Of a DNA stretch of 64,000 bases, positions 10,153 through 21,073 are shown piece after piece; positions within the stretch are counted from its first letter, which is position 1, and each line of letters begins with the position of its first letter. This DNA is from Beta vulgaris subsp. vulgaris (lineage: Eukaryota > Streptophyta > Magnoliopsida > Caryophyllales > Amaranthaceae). The stretch is taken from assembly GCF_026745355.1 (NCBI RefSeq), contig NC_079205.1, forward strand, positions 35,945,660 through 36,009,659, given 5' to 3'. The notes beneath the pieces were generated by a model. The model was given only the letters and a program-made list of their open reading frames with translations, was not told where the DNA came from and searched no databases. Both the position numbers and the translations under genes were made by a program.

Positions 10153-11512
10153 TGTTGATCCCTAGTTTTGTATGACGAAAGCAAAGATCAAACTAAGTAG
10201 TGGACTAACGAGTTATTTAAGTGCATAAATTTCAAGTATCATTGAAAGGAACAAAGAGAATACTAAGTCAAGGAAGAAATCAAGTTTGGATTTTGAAGAC
10301 TAAGTGAAGATGTTTCCCTAATTGATACTAGAGCAGCATTGGAGCAAGAAGAATAAAACGAGGTGTTTTATTTCTAGTTCCATTGTAAAGGAACGAGTAA
10401 AGATGGTAAGGAACTGTGGCAGTTTTTATTTGAGAATGATAGTCTGTTCCTTTGTAAGGAACAGACGAATTGACACTAAACTAATGAGTTAAAGGAGCTA
10501 ACAAATAAAAGGAACTAGACTTAGGCTTGAAGCATTACAACGGTACATTGATGACAGTTGAGAAGATAATGCGTAGAATATAGGTAACCGTTTTTATCTA
10601 AGGGAAAATATGATTTTATGGAAAATCTTTTTAAGGAAAAGATTTTGTTTTTCAAAAAGATTATAAAAATATTATTCGATTTTTACGGGATTTAATTAAA
10701 GATAATATTTTTATTAAAAGAATTTAATTTCAGATTTAATATTTAATATGTTTTAAGTTAAATCTGATTTTTGAGTAATGCTCAAAATAGTTACTATAAT
10801 TTAGGAGCAGTAACTAAAAACATGCCCACGTCTAATCAGTGATCATGGGATCATGGGATGTTTTGAGCAATGTGTTCCTTGGGGTAAGGAACATCATGGG
10901 ATAATGGTTTTTCACAAATGCATGTTTTAATTCCCACGTTGTAAATTACTGTCACTATAAATAATGATGTCTAAGTAAGTTCCAAATTATCTCTGATTAA
11001 GTGTTTTAGTGAGTTTAACCAATTAAAGTGTCAGTGACTTCATTCTCTCATAATAGCCATTTGTTCTTTGCTTTCTTACTCTAATTCCACTAAGCTTATT
11101 TCGATCTATTATATTTTGGTTTTTGGGGTAAGGGGACTTTGAGTGAAGTTCTGTAAGAGAGAAGCTTTGAGTAAAGCTAGAAAGAGTGAGAAAACTTCGA
11201 GTGAAGTTGAGAGGAACTGCTGTTAAGGGAACAGTGGCTCAGGAACTTGAGTTTATGAACTCAAGGTGTGGCTCGTAAGTAGAATTATGTTGTAACAGAG
11301 TTGTTTGGCCTAATTAGTGAAAGAGTTGAGTTTAAAATCCTTAGTGGTCGAGGTTGTTTCTTCTTGTTGGGCCCAAGAAGTTTTTCCTCGTAAAAATCCC
11401 TTGTGTTCCTTTAGCTTGTTTATTTGTTTAAATTTGAATTTCCGCAAAAAAGTTACGTTTATTTCTACACATATAATTCACCCCCCCTTGTAGTGTTCCT
11501 AGTGAAATAACA
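10153..11512 (+). repeat. LTR of the Sirevirus-like fragment (3' LTR)
   Basis: Begins TGTTGATCCCTAG just after a polypurine tract and ends CTAGTGAAATAACA, giving TGTT..AACA inverted ends. It is 1,360 bp. A C-rich stretch (TTCACCCCCCCTTG at about 11478) sits before the end, as in many Sirevirus LTRs. It contains perfect inverted GGAAC palindromes (10442-10466; 10873-10893). The sequence after it (TTATG) would be one copy of the target duplication; the other copy is not found. Confidence 0.75.
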
Positions 11513-11960
11513 TTATGGTTTGCTTTTTCAAACATAAAGTACTTATCAAACCCTTAATTAATAGTAATAGGTCATGCCTCCGAAGGGTATTATAATTAAT
11601 TTTGAAATTTAAGGTGAAATTGCGAATTTTACAACTTCGTTTGGTTATCCTTAACAAAATTATCAAAAGCGTTTTGAATTTTGAAGCAAGAGATATTTAA
11701 GCATGCGATGTTTATCAATAATCTAAACAAGAGTTATAAAATGTTATAATTAGTAAAAGAGTTTACTTACCTTGATAATGTAACATTAAGATAGGGCCTC
11801 GTCTGCTTAGTGTTGCATGTCGACTGGATCTTATAAATCACTTATTCATAGGGAACTTTATTTTTGAGTAGGTGGTCAACCTAGAAATCTTTTACATGTT
11901 TTAGGTTGCTTTATAAACATAAAAATTGAAATTTGTTTTATTTTTCTGTCTGTAAATACC
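11513..11960. other. Spacer / leader upstream of Copia gag
   Basis: AT-rich, no PBS (TGGTATCAGAGC) and no similarity to the candidate 3' LTR at 18439-19061, so the 5' LTR of the following Copia element appears lost. A purine-rich (AAC)n run opens the gag ORF. Confidence 0.4.
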
Positions 11961-13032
11961 ATGTTTAATAACAACAACAACAACAACTCCGGTTTCAACA
12001 TTCGTCATTTTCTCGAAAAGGACAGGCTGAATGTTGAAAACAATTGGGAAAGGATCTTAAGACTCATTTTGAGGTTTGAAGGTCGAGAGGACATCTTAGA
12101 TACCCCACTTCCTATTATCACTGATGAATCTACTAAGGCAGGCAAATGTCGTGCTAAACATGCCAATGATAAGTCTATTTCGATCACTTGATTGATGATA
12201 GCAGCCATGGAACCGAACCTCCAAAAGAGGTTCGAAACCAAGGATGCCTATACGATCATGCAAGAACTGCGAGCCATGTTCAAAACTCAGCCCTGAGTTA
12301 AGCGATATGAGACTAATCGGGACCTGAATGTCACATGAAGCCGGTCAAGCTGTTGGCCACCATGTTTTCGCAATGATGGGTCTTTTCAAAAACATGAAAT
12401 GACTTGGATTCTTTTATGTAGTTGAGTTGGATACTGACATCATTCTCCACTCATTGCCTGACAGTTTCAATCAGTTCAGCAAGACCTATAAGATGAATGA
12501 GTTTGAAAAGACTTTGCAAGAGCTGCATGGATTGTTGGTTAATGCTAAGAGGAACATCCCTAAGATTGAACCAAAGAAAAAGGTTTTGATGGTTCAAAAG
12601 GGAAAGGGTTTCAAGAAGAAATGGGCTGAAAAGAAGGACAAAGTCAAGCAAGTTGTCGTTGTTGCTGAAAAACCTAAGCCAACCGCCAAGCCAAAGGTCA
12701 TTGCGGAAAGTAAGTGCTTCCACTGTCACAAGAGAGGACACTGGAAGAGAACTTCCCGGTATACTTGGAAGAAAAGAAGTCTGGGGCTTCCACTTCAGGT
12801 ATATATATATGTCATAGAAATCAATTTGCCTTCTACTTCTTTATGGGTATTTGATACTTGTTGTGGTTCTCACATAGTTGATGATGTGCAGGGACCAAAA
12901 AGAAGTAGGAAGCTGGCAAAAGGCGAGGTAGAGCTGCGCGTTGGAAAGGGAGCATGTGTTGCTCCACTTGCCATAATGCGCTACAGTGTACATTTGCCAT
13001 CTGGGTTTATTTTAGAACTAAATAATTGTTAA
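11961..13032 (+). pseudogene. Copia gag and protease (decayed)
   Basis: Gag N-terminus opens with an Asn run and FLEKDRLNVENNWERILRL. A stop at about 12190 and shifts follow, with MEPNLQKRFETKDAYTIMQE in another frame. From 12427 a 201-residue frame contains SLPDSFNQFSKTYKMNE, a Lys-rich linker, a CCHC-like knuckle (CFHCHKRGHWKRTSR, the last Cys replaced by Arg) and the start of the protease (WVFDTCCGSHIVDDVQG, usual DTG here DTC). Normally these make the capsid and process the polyprotein; the mutated active site and knuckle show decay. Confidence 0.75.
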
Positions 13033-13146
13033 ATTGTTCCTTCAATAACTAAGACATAATTTCTGTTTCTGTTTTGGATTCTGAAGGGTTTTGTTTTGAA
13101 AAAAAGAAAAAAGTGTTGTTTCATTTCCTACAATGATATGTTCTAT

Positions 13147-15077
13147 CACTAGTGGAAAAAACTCCACCTGATGCGGTCAAAACTGGCCTTTTAGATGTGG
13201 TTTTGGTCCGCATCAGGTGGGTTCGCAACAGCTTACAAACATTTTCTAATGCGATCCAAAATCGCATCAGAAAATGATTTACTGATGCAGTTTTACCTTA
13301 AAACTGCATCAGTTAATCATATTAAAGGATGCAGTTTTAAGATAAAACCGCATCACTAAATTTACATACTGATGCGATTTTACATAAAAACCACATCAGT
13401 ATGTGGAAATTAGTGGTAAAAAAAAAGTTGCAGACGTGCATCAGCAGGTCTGCAACTTTACATTCCTGAAACTCAACTCATCTGGCAAACATGTACTAAT
13501 CACATACCCCATATTAAACCTCATACTAACATGCTAAATCAAATGCCAGTAAATAAGCTCAAATAAGATATGCGGCTTATATTATTACCAACATATTACC
13601 AAACATATATAAATGGGTGCAACATTTATTTTATTACCAAACATATAAATAAGAATATTATATATATACAAACACGAAAATTAAGAAAGGAAAATTAACA
13701 AAGGAAAATATACAAAAACATAAATTTATGATTAATATGCCAACAATAACAAATATAAATTATTACCAAACATTATATACCAATAATAAAAATATACAGA
13801 AACGAAAATTATAAAAAATACATATAAATAAGAATTGATATATATAAACTAAAATAACTTCATGATTAATATAAATAAAGAAAAATGACACAAATACACA
13901 AAAATAAGAATTTAACATATATACAGAAAATTACAAACCTAAAAATTGAGGCTATACGAAAATTAAGAACTAAATTCCAAAATAAACGACAATATATAGA
14001 AAACAAAAATTAGATAACGAAGGAAATACTTAGATCTAAAATATATTCGCAAATTAAAATTTGGACAAAAAATGCCAGTATTGTAGTTCTTAATTCTTAT
14101 TACATTTTCTCAAGTGTTTTAGCACAACTCAGTATTCAGAATTTGAAACTAATTAAAGGCTAACAGTGTTTTAGAAAGTATGTGTGTTGCATGCATCAAT
14201 AACCAAACAAAGTAGTTAGATCTAGAAACGAAACGAAACGAAAATTAGATCTAAAATTTCAATATATACGAAGAAAATGAAAAAAAGAAAACGAATGAAA
14301 TAATTATAGAAAACGAAGGAAGATAAAGAGTTCGAACAAAAGAATCAAACGAAAATGGAAACCTAAAAAAATGAAATAAAAATCTAAATCCAAAACCAGA
14401 TCTAAAAACAAAATCTCAAAATAAACGGAGAAAAAAACACCTAATCAATTTCTTGTGTACATATCTTCGATTCTTCGTTCTTCGTTTCGCTCTTCATTTC
14501 GTTCTTCATTTTCGATCTTCCATTTTTGTACTTCATTTTCACACTTCCATTTTCGCTTTTCCATTTTCAATCTTTCATTTTCGATCTTTCTTTTTCCATC
14601 TTATCCGATAACCTTTTTCACTCGACGTGAGAGAGAGGTGAGTGAGAATTTGGGGAGTTGTGGGAGGGGTAGAGAGGAGGGAGTTAGGGTTTGAGGCTGC
14701 ATATGAGGAGAGAGGAGGAGGGAGTTAGGTTTTGTGCGGAGAGAGGACGGAGTTAGGAGAGAAAGGGGCCGGGTGTGAGGAGGGAGTTGGGATTTGTGGG
14801 GTAAAGAGGAGGGAGTTGGACTGTTTATATTTCATGGGCCGTGGTTTTTGTTGCTGGGCCAAATTGAAAAAATCAGACAAATCTGATGCGGTCCATCAAA
14901 CCGCATCAGATTTTTAAAAAAACCGCATCGGTTTTTTAATCTGATGCGGTTTTTTGAGGACAGCATCAGATTTTTTTTTTGCCAAATATCCTTCTTATTT
15001 TTTGGTTGATTTTCGGATGCGGTTTTACAAAAATCACATCTGATACTAAGTGACATATAAGGTTTTTTCCACTAGTG
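13147..15077. mobile_element. Non-autonomous CACTA element, 1.93 kb
   Basis: Starts CACTAGTGGAAAAAAC and ends GGTTTTTTCCACTAGTG, inverted, with a 3-bp target duplication TAT on each side (13144-13146, 15078-15080). Subterminal repeats around TGATGCGGTTTT occur in both orientations within about 240 bp of each end (for example 13168, 13284, 13370, 14883, 14939, 15014), the usual transposase-binding architecture of this superfamily. The interior is AT-rich with a TTCGTTC/TTCATTTTCG low-complexity block (14455-14600) and a G/A-rich stretch (14636-14820); no transposase. Removing it restores the Copia reading across the gap. Confidence 0.92.
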
Positions 15078-17590
15078 TATGCCAATGCTAAATTGATAAA
15101 TGGCCTATATGTGCTTGATAGGTCATTACAAGTCTTAGCAAGAAACAAAAATCAAATGATTCCAACCTAACCTACATTTGGCATTGTCGAATGGGTCATA
15201 TAAACCAAAAGCGTATCCAAAAGTTACAAAAGGATGGTATTCTTCCATCATTTGATTTCGAATCATTTGATATATGTGAATCATGCTTAATGGGTAAGAT
15301 GACAAAATCACCATTTACTGGAAAAGGTGAAAGGGCCAGCGATCTTTTAGGACTCATACATACAGATTTGTGTGGTCCTATGAGCACAAAGGAAAGGAGG
15401 GTAGGGTTTAATTACTTCATTACCTTCATTACATAAGTCGAAATCTTTTGATAGATTCAAAGAGTTCCAAAGTGAAGTACAAAATCAACTTGGTAAGAAA
15501 ATAAAAGCACTGCGATCCGATCGTGGTGGTGAATATTTGTGCCAAGAATTTAATGATGATCCAAAGGGTTGTGAAACTCTTTCACAATTAACTACGCTTG
15601 GAACACCACAGTTGAATGGTGTATCTGAAAGGAGGAATCGAACCTTGCTAGATATGGTTCAATCAATGACGAGTCTTGCTGATCTTCCGATTGCTTTTTG
15701 GGGATATGCTCTCGAAACTGCTGCACACACACTAAATTGGACCCCGTCAAAGGCTGTAGAAAAGACTCCATATGAGTTATGGAATGGAAAAGCTCAAAAC
15801 TTGTCTTTTCTTAAAATTTGGGGATATGAGGTCTATGTAAATCAGTTACTATTAGACAAACTTGCACCCAAGTCAGATAAATGTCTCTTTGTGGGATACC
15901 CAAAAGAGACAAGGGTTTATTACTTTGATAACCGTCAAGAGAACTAAGTGATTATTGCTCGTGATGTTGTCTTTCTTGAAAAATAATTTGTTCCTAGAAA
16001 GACAAGCGGGAGTAAAATAACACTCGAAGAAATATAATATGAGCAACAACTGGACGTGGCTCACACCATGTCCGAGACGACCTAGACTATGAGAAATGGC
16101 TTGGGGCCATGAAATCCGAGTTAATTAGACTCCATGTTTGAGAATAAAGTTTGGACCCTGGTTGACTTGCCTGATGGGGTTAACCCTATTGGATTCAAGT
16201 GGGTGTTCAAATTGAAAAAAGACAAAGATGGAAATGTCTATATCTACAAAGCAAGACTGATTGCAGAAGGATTCAGGCAAATTTATTGTATAGACTATGA
16301 TGAGACCTTTTCTCCAGTAGCAATGCTTAAATCAATTCGGATACTTTTAACGGTTGTTGTATTTTACGATTACGAAATTTGCCAGATGGATGTCAAAACC
16401 GCATTTTTGAATGGCTTCTTGAATGAGGATGTGTACATTACACAACCTGAAGGTTTTGAGGATCAAGAAAATCCTAAAATGGTTTGCAAGCTTCAGAGAT
16501 ACATCTATGGATTAAAGCAGGCATCTCGGAGCTGGAATCTTCGGTTTGATGAGGCAATTAGACAATTTGGTTTCATCAAAAGCGAAAAAGAATCTTATGT
16601 TTATATGAAGTTTAGTGGGAGTAGCTTAGTCTTCTTGGTTCTGTATGTAGATGACATACTACTCATGGGAAATTACATACCAATGCTTGAGTCAGTCAAG
16701 GATGGTTGAAAAGTTGTTTCTCTATGAAGGACCTTGGAGAAGCTGAGTACATACTGGGAATTAAAATCCATATAGATAGGTCTCGAAGGACGACTGGGCT
16801 AAGTCAAGAAACTTATATTGATAAGGTTCTTGCAAGGTTCAACATGGAAAACGTGAAGAGAGATTTCGTTCCCATGTCACATGCCATATCGCTTAGCAAG
16901 AGTCAGTACCCGACCGAGTCTGATGAGTTAAAGTGAATGAGTAGGATTCCTTACGCTTCGGCTATAGGATCTATCATGTATGCCATGGTAAGTACTCGAA
17001 TAGATGTTGCATATGCCTTGAGCATGTGTAGAAGGTTCCAAGAAAATCTAGGAGAAGCACACTAGATTGCAGCTAAGAGCATACTTAAGTACATGAGGAG
17101 GACTAAAGGCATGTTCTTAGTCTATGGGGGACAAACTGAGTTGGTTGTTGAAGGTTATACTGATGCAAGTTTCCTAACCAACAGAGATGATTATCGCTCT
17201 TAGTTAGGGTATGTCTTTCGTCTAAATGGAGGAGCAGTGAGCTGGAAGAGCTCAAAGCAAAGCACTATAGCAAACTCTACGACAGAATCATAATATTTAG
17301 TAACTGTTGAAGCATCTAAGGAAGCAGTTTGGATAAAGAAGTTCTTGATAGAGCTGGATGGTGCTTTGGAAGCAGTCCTTGTACCTAGTGCTCCGGAAGG
17401 AATTGAGTTGTTCTGTGAAAACAATAATGCTATTACGCAAGCAAAAGAACCAAGGTCACATAACAAGTCTAAACATGTGCTGAGAAAATTTCACCTCATT
17501 CGTAAGATAGCTGACAGGAAGGATGTCAGAATCTGCAAAGTTCACACGAACGAGAACATGGCTGATCCGCTAATGAAACCACTACCTTAA
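15078..17590 (+). pseudogene. Copia integrase, reverse transcriptase and RNase H (decayed)
   Basis: GAG-pre-integrase: WHCRMGHINQKRIQKLQKDG and CESCLMGKMTKSPF (about 15178-15320, HHCC zinc site present). Integrase core: HTDLCGPMS (15358), RSDRGGEYL (15512), GTPQLNGVSERRNRTLLDM (15600; E of the catalytic triad present). RT: FKWVFKLKKDKDGNVYIYKARL (16195), QMDVKTAFLNG (16383), YVDDILL intact (16645). RNase H and tail: DASFLTNRDDY (17163), NENMADPLMKPLP before stop 17590. At least five stops or frame changes (15436, 15947, about 16100, 16709, 16936, 17203). The encoded enzymes copy and integrate the element; this copy cannot make a continuous polyprotein. Confidence 0.85.
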
Positions 17591-18438
17591 CCCAAGCATG
17601 AGTGTCACGCTAGGGCTATAGGATTGAAGCAAATGTTAGAATGGCTTTCGATTGTACTAGGTTTAGGGAAACTTGTTATAATGTAAAGACATGATTTTCT
17701 TTTTATATTTATGAGAATAAATTTTATCTTATTCAACTATTGGTTTGGTATTAAATAAATGTCCAAAATATGTCTTGGATTCAATGGTTTTGTCAAATAT
17801 GTAATTTGATGAATGAAACACCATAAGTGAACAGAATTCATAGAATATTAATGTTCCTAATCTAAGTCATTAAGCTGGACATAAATGACTTATTAAGAGG
17901 ATTAACATATAAGATTGATTGATAGCGCCCTTTCATGGGCTATGGGAACATGGAGATGTTTAATCAATCGTATGGATATGGATAGTTGATACATAATCGA
18001 ATAGGACCTATTTAGAAGTTTTATAACTTCGAAATTATGTTAGTAGATTCCTAAGACATGAGTGGAACACTACTTAGCCTAATGATTGGTTTAACTTTGA
18101 TACTGTCAAACGTCATGTCGTAAAAGCGGACTATATAGGCAGCATTCGGGTTGTGCTAAGAGTTGAGTGGGAGTATTTGTTGCCACAAGATTGAAAAGGT
18201 CCTCCTATATGAGATGGGATGGGTGCCTTGGGCCCTTGAAAAGTGAAAATTAAAAAATGCATGGCCGTGCTCAAATGGATTATTTAATGATAATTTGTTT
18301 GTCAATTCGAACTCAGATTTCAAGGATTAATTTGAAAACTAGTATGGATAATATAAAAATATATCATACTATCAAATTAAGACACTAAGAGACTTGAGGA
18401 ATTAAACATTGCACACTCGTGTCGGACAAGTGGGAGAT
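17591..18438 (+). other. Copia 3' untranslated region
   Basis: No open frame of note. It runs from the RNase H stop to the polypurine tract AAGTGGGAGATTG at about 18428-18440, where a 3' LTR is expected to start. Confidence 0.55.
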
Positions 18439-19061
18439 TGAAGGAGTTATGTCCTCGACTTTATTACAATTACTAATTATAACATGGATCATATTATGGA
18501 GATAATAAATTAATTAAATCGGGTCGTCTATACGTCTTGCTAGAGAATGCTATAAAACTTTGTGTTAAGAAATTATAAAACCGAAGCCCAATATAATGGA
18601 TCCTATTAGGTCACACATAAAACTTTGGATCAACAAAAGAAAACCCAGAGCCCAAAAGGGCCTTAGGGTGGCCTGCCAAGAAGAGAAAAGAGGGGAAGAG
18701 ATTTCCTAACCTAAATATGCTTATATACTTAGTTAGGCAATCATAAGAATATGTTAGATCTCATTTAATATTATTCTCTCTCATATTCTTTGCAAAAGTC
18801 ACAAAAACTTCATTAAAGAAGAAGAAGAATTTCTTCCTTCCAACTAGCATTGGTGGAGTGTTGAACCGAATTGGTGGACCAAGTAGATGAACCACTGTTG
18901 CGGTTCTTTCTCCGGGTTATAACAAGCTTTGTGGAATTCACGCTTCAAAGGCTAATTCTAAACTATTATGTGATCCTTTATTGTATATGCATGTGATCCT
19001 GTTATAAGTGCTTATGAATTAGATTCATAAAATTCTGCTAATAGTACTTAGAATCCTACAG
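18439..19061 (+). repeat. Candidate Copia 3' LTR
   Basis: Starts TGAAGGAGTTATG directly after the polypurine tract and may end near CCTACA at 19061, where LINE-like sequence begins. The right border is set by context, because no second LTR exists in the window for comparison. Confidence 0.45.
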
Positions 19062-20918
19062 GAGTTATTATTGAGAATTTTCCATCAGCTGAAGAAAAAA
19101 ATGGATTGGTTCAACCCAACTTGTGATTCTTGTAGGTGTTTGGGCTTGTACAGGTGGCCTGATTCGACTAATACACTTTGTACTTGAACCCTCATGAGAC
19201 AAATTTCTGATTATGTTAGCATTTGTCATTCGATTCGGTGGCAATTTCAATGAGATACTCAGTTATGAGGAGAGGAAGGGAGGCTCAGATAACCAAGACG
19301 AGAGATAGTTCATTTTTGTGACGTTATGCAGGAGTACTAGTTGTGCGAAATTCCTTTTGTGTCAATGGTACACTGCCCCGATACTCGCATCAGGGAATGA
19401 TTAGATCGATTTATTGGGTCTCATTCATGGTCTAATCATTTCCCTACAACGTTTGTTGAACATTGAGTTAGTTACCAGTCTGACCATGCAACCATTGGGT
19501 TTCATACAACCACATGAAAGAAGAGAAGTCGGGGTAGAGAAAAAACGTTCAAGTACGAGACGTGTTGGTTGCTTGATGGTGCTTGCAAAGAGGTAGTTGA
19601 AAGGTGCTAAGAGGAAGCAAGAGAGTATGGGATTTTGGGTAAAAAGGCCCTTCACTTTGGCTCAATAACGAGATTACTCATTTGCCTCGATCAAGGAGTG
19701 TACTGTTGTGGAGCAGAAATTGGATGAATTTCATGCCAAACACGAGCCGTATTGGTACCGTTGTTCTTGTGTGCCATAAATCTCCCACCGTTATGTTAGA
19801 TTGCTTTTATGCAGGTGGCAAATAGCACCCAATGTTGGAGAATGCTAAAAAAAGTTCTTGATCATGTCCCTTCTTTAATCTTAAATGAAGATAACGCCAC
19901 TTTGCTAGCTTCATTTCCTAAGAAGGAACTATACGCAGCACTCAAGATGCACCCATGCAAGGCACTGGGACCGATGATATGCATGCAATTTTATCTCCAT
20001 TGTTGGGCGTACGTTGCTGATGATGTTACGTATTTTGTGAGTAATATTCTCCTTGGCATTTCTTCTCCTAATCTTGTATTTTTACTAACATAGATTTCAT
20101 TCCAAAAGTTAAATCTCTCACTATTATGTATGAAATTAGGCTGATTAGTTTGTGTGTTATCTTGTATAAGATGGTATCAAAAGCTATTATTGGTAGATTG
20201 ATTCATATCCTTCCGAAGATAGTTAACAAAATTTAGAATGACTTTGTGGAGGGGCGTGTTATCACTAATAATGCTTTCATTACCTTTGAATTTTTTCACT
20301 CAATGAAAAATCATTATAAAAGAAGGAAAGTTGTGGTTGCTATGAAGATAGATATGAGTAAGGATTTTGATAGTGTAGAGTAGGGTTTTCTTTATCTTCA
20401 CTATGGGAGTTCATGAAAGATGAGTGAACCTTGTATGGCTTGTGTATCCTAAGTTAAATATTCCTGCATCATTACTAGTAAGATGTGCGTCATTGTTTCT
20501 CCTACCCGAGGCCTCAAATATGGAGGTTCCTTGTTCCCTAATCTGATCTTCGTCTTGGTAGCAGATGCATTTTCTCATAATTACTAGTGGTGTAGAGATA
20601 ATTTGATCCATGAGGACATGACTACTAATCATTATGGGCCTCATATCACTCATCTCCTCTTAGAAGTTTCTTTTAGTAGAGGTATTAATTTTTGTGTGAA
20701 GATTAAAATTAATTAAGGTGCCTCACATGAGGGTAGTTGATAAACATGGTAGATATCTAGGAATTCAGAAAGATTAAAAAGTCTGGTTTCCATAAGCTGC
20801 TAGCTAGATAGAGTTTAGATGAAATTACAAGGGTGGAAAAAAAAACTCTTGTCTCGAGCGGAGAAGGAAGTTCTCCTCAAAGCTTTCATACAAGCCTTCC
20901 CTACTTAGTTGATGGGAC
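19062..20918 (+). mobile_element. LINE retrotransposon, 5' segment (interrupted)
   Basis: Decayed endonuclease/RT polyprotein. Recognisable blocks: a SDHATIGF-like endonuclease C-terminus near 19479; LASFPKKELYAALKMHP and KALGP (RT palm entry, 19909-19970); KMVSKAIIGRLIHILPKIV (20170); VVAMKIDMSKDFDSVE (RT motif A, 20335). Many stops. The frame at 20900 (AFIQAFPT) resumes with LINE 3' sequence at 32053, so an 11-kb Copia element sits inside this LINE. Confidence 0.7.
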
Positions 20919-21073
20919 AGTAAGAATGCAATTCCGTGCCTTTCTCATTCTATCTTTGGTCAATATATACAATATCATATGACTGCTACAAAGCTATAAT
21001 TATGGCTATAAGTTATTCAACTATATATACAAAAGTCAATATAAAATATTCTTCAATATTTCATAATCTATTA
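20919..21073 (-). repeat. 3' LTR of the antisense Copia element
   Basis: Matches 31898-32052 along its whole length with scattered substitutions (shared landmarks CTCATTCTATCTTTGG, TATAATTATGGCTATAAGTT, AATATTCTTCAATATTTCAT). It is unusually short for a Copia LTR but similar to the short LTRs of the Ale-type lineage. Confidence 0.85.

Larger units (their letters stand above)
8270..11512 (+). mobile_element. Sirevirus-like Copia retrotransposon, 3' fragment
   Basis: Holds an env-like/extra ORF region (8270-9670), a spacer with polypurine tracts (about 9943-9952 and 10139-10151) and one LTR (10153-11512). Gag, protease, integrase and RT are absent; the left edge abuts the G-rich minisatellite, so the 5' part was lost or lies elsewhere. 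Sireviruses are known for an extra ORF after pol, multiple polypurine tracts and palindromic motifs near the LTR, all visible here. The motif GGAAC/GTTCC is strikingly dense across the whole fragment. Confidence 0.7.
11961..19061 (+). mobile_element. Copia retrotransposon, broken, split by a CACTA element
   Basis: Domains in order on the + strand: gag (11961-about 12760), zinc knuckle CFHCHKRGHWKRTSR near 12716, protease WVFDTCCGSHI near 12847, then after the CACTA insertion GAG-pre-integrase, integrase, RT and RNase H to 17590, a long 3' UTR (17591-18437), a polypurine tract GTGGGAGATTG (18430-18440) and a candidate 3' LTR. The order PR-INT-RT-RH is diagnostic for Copia. Many frame changes and stops; no 5' LTR recognised. 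Confidence 0.8.
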
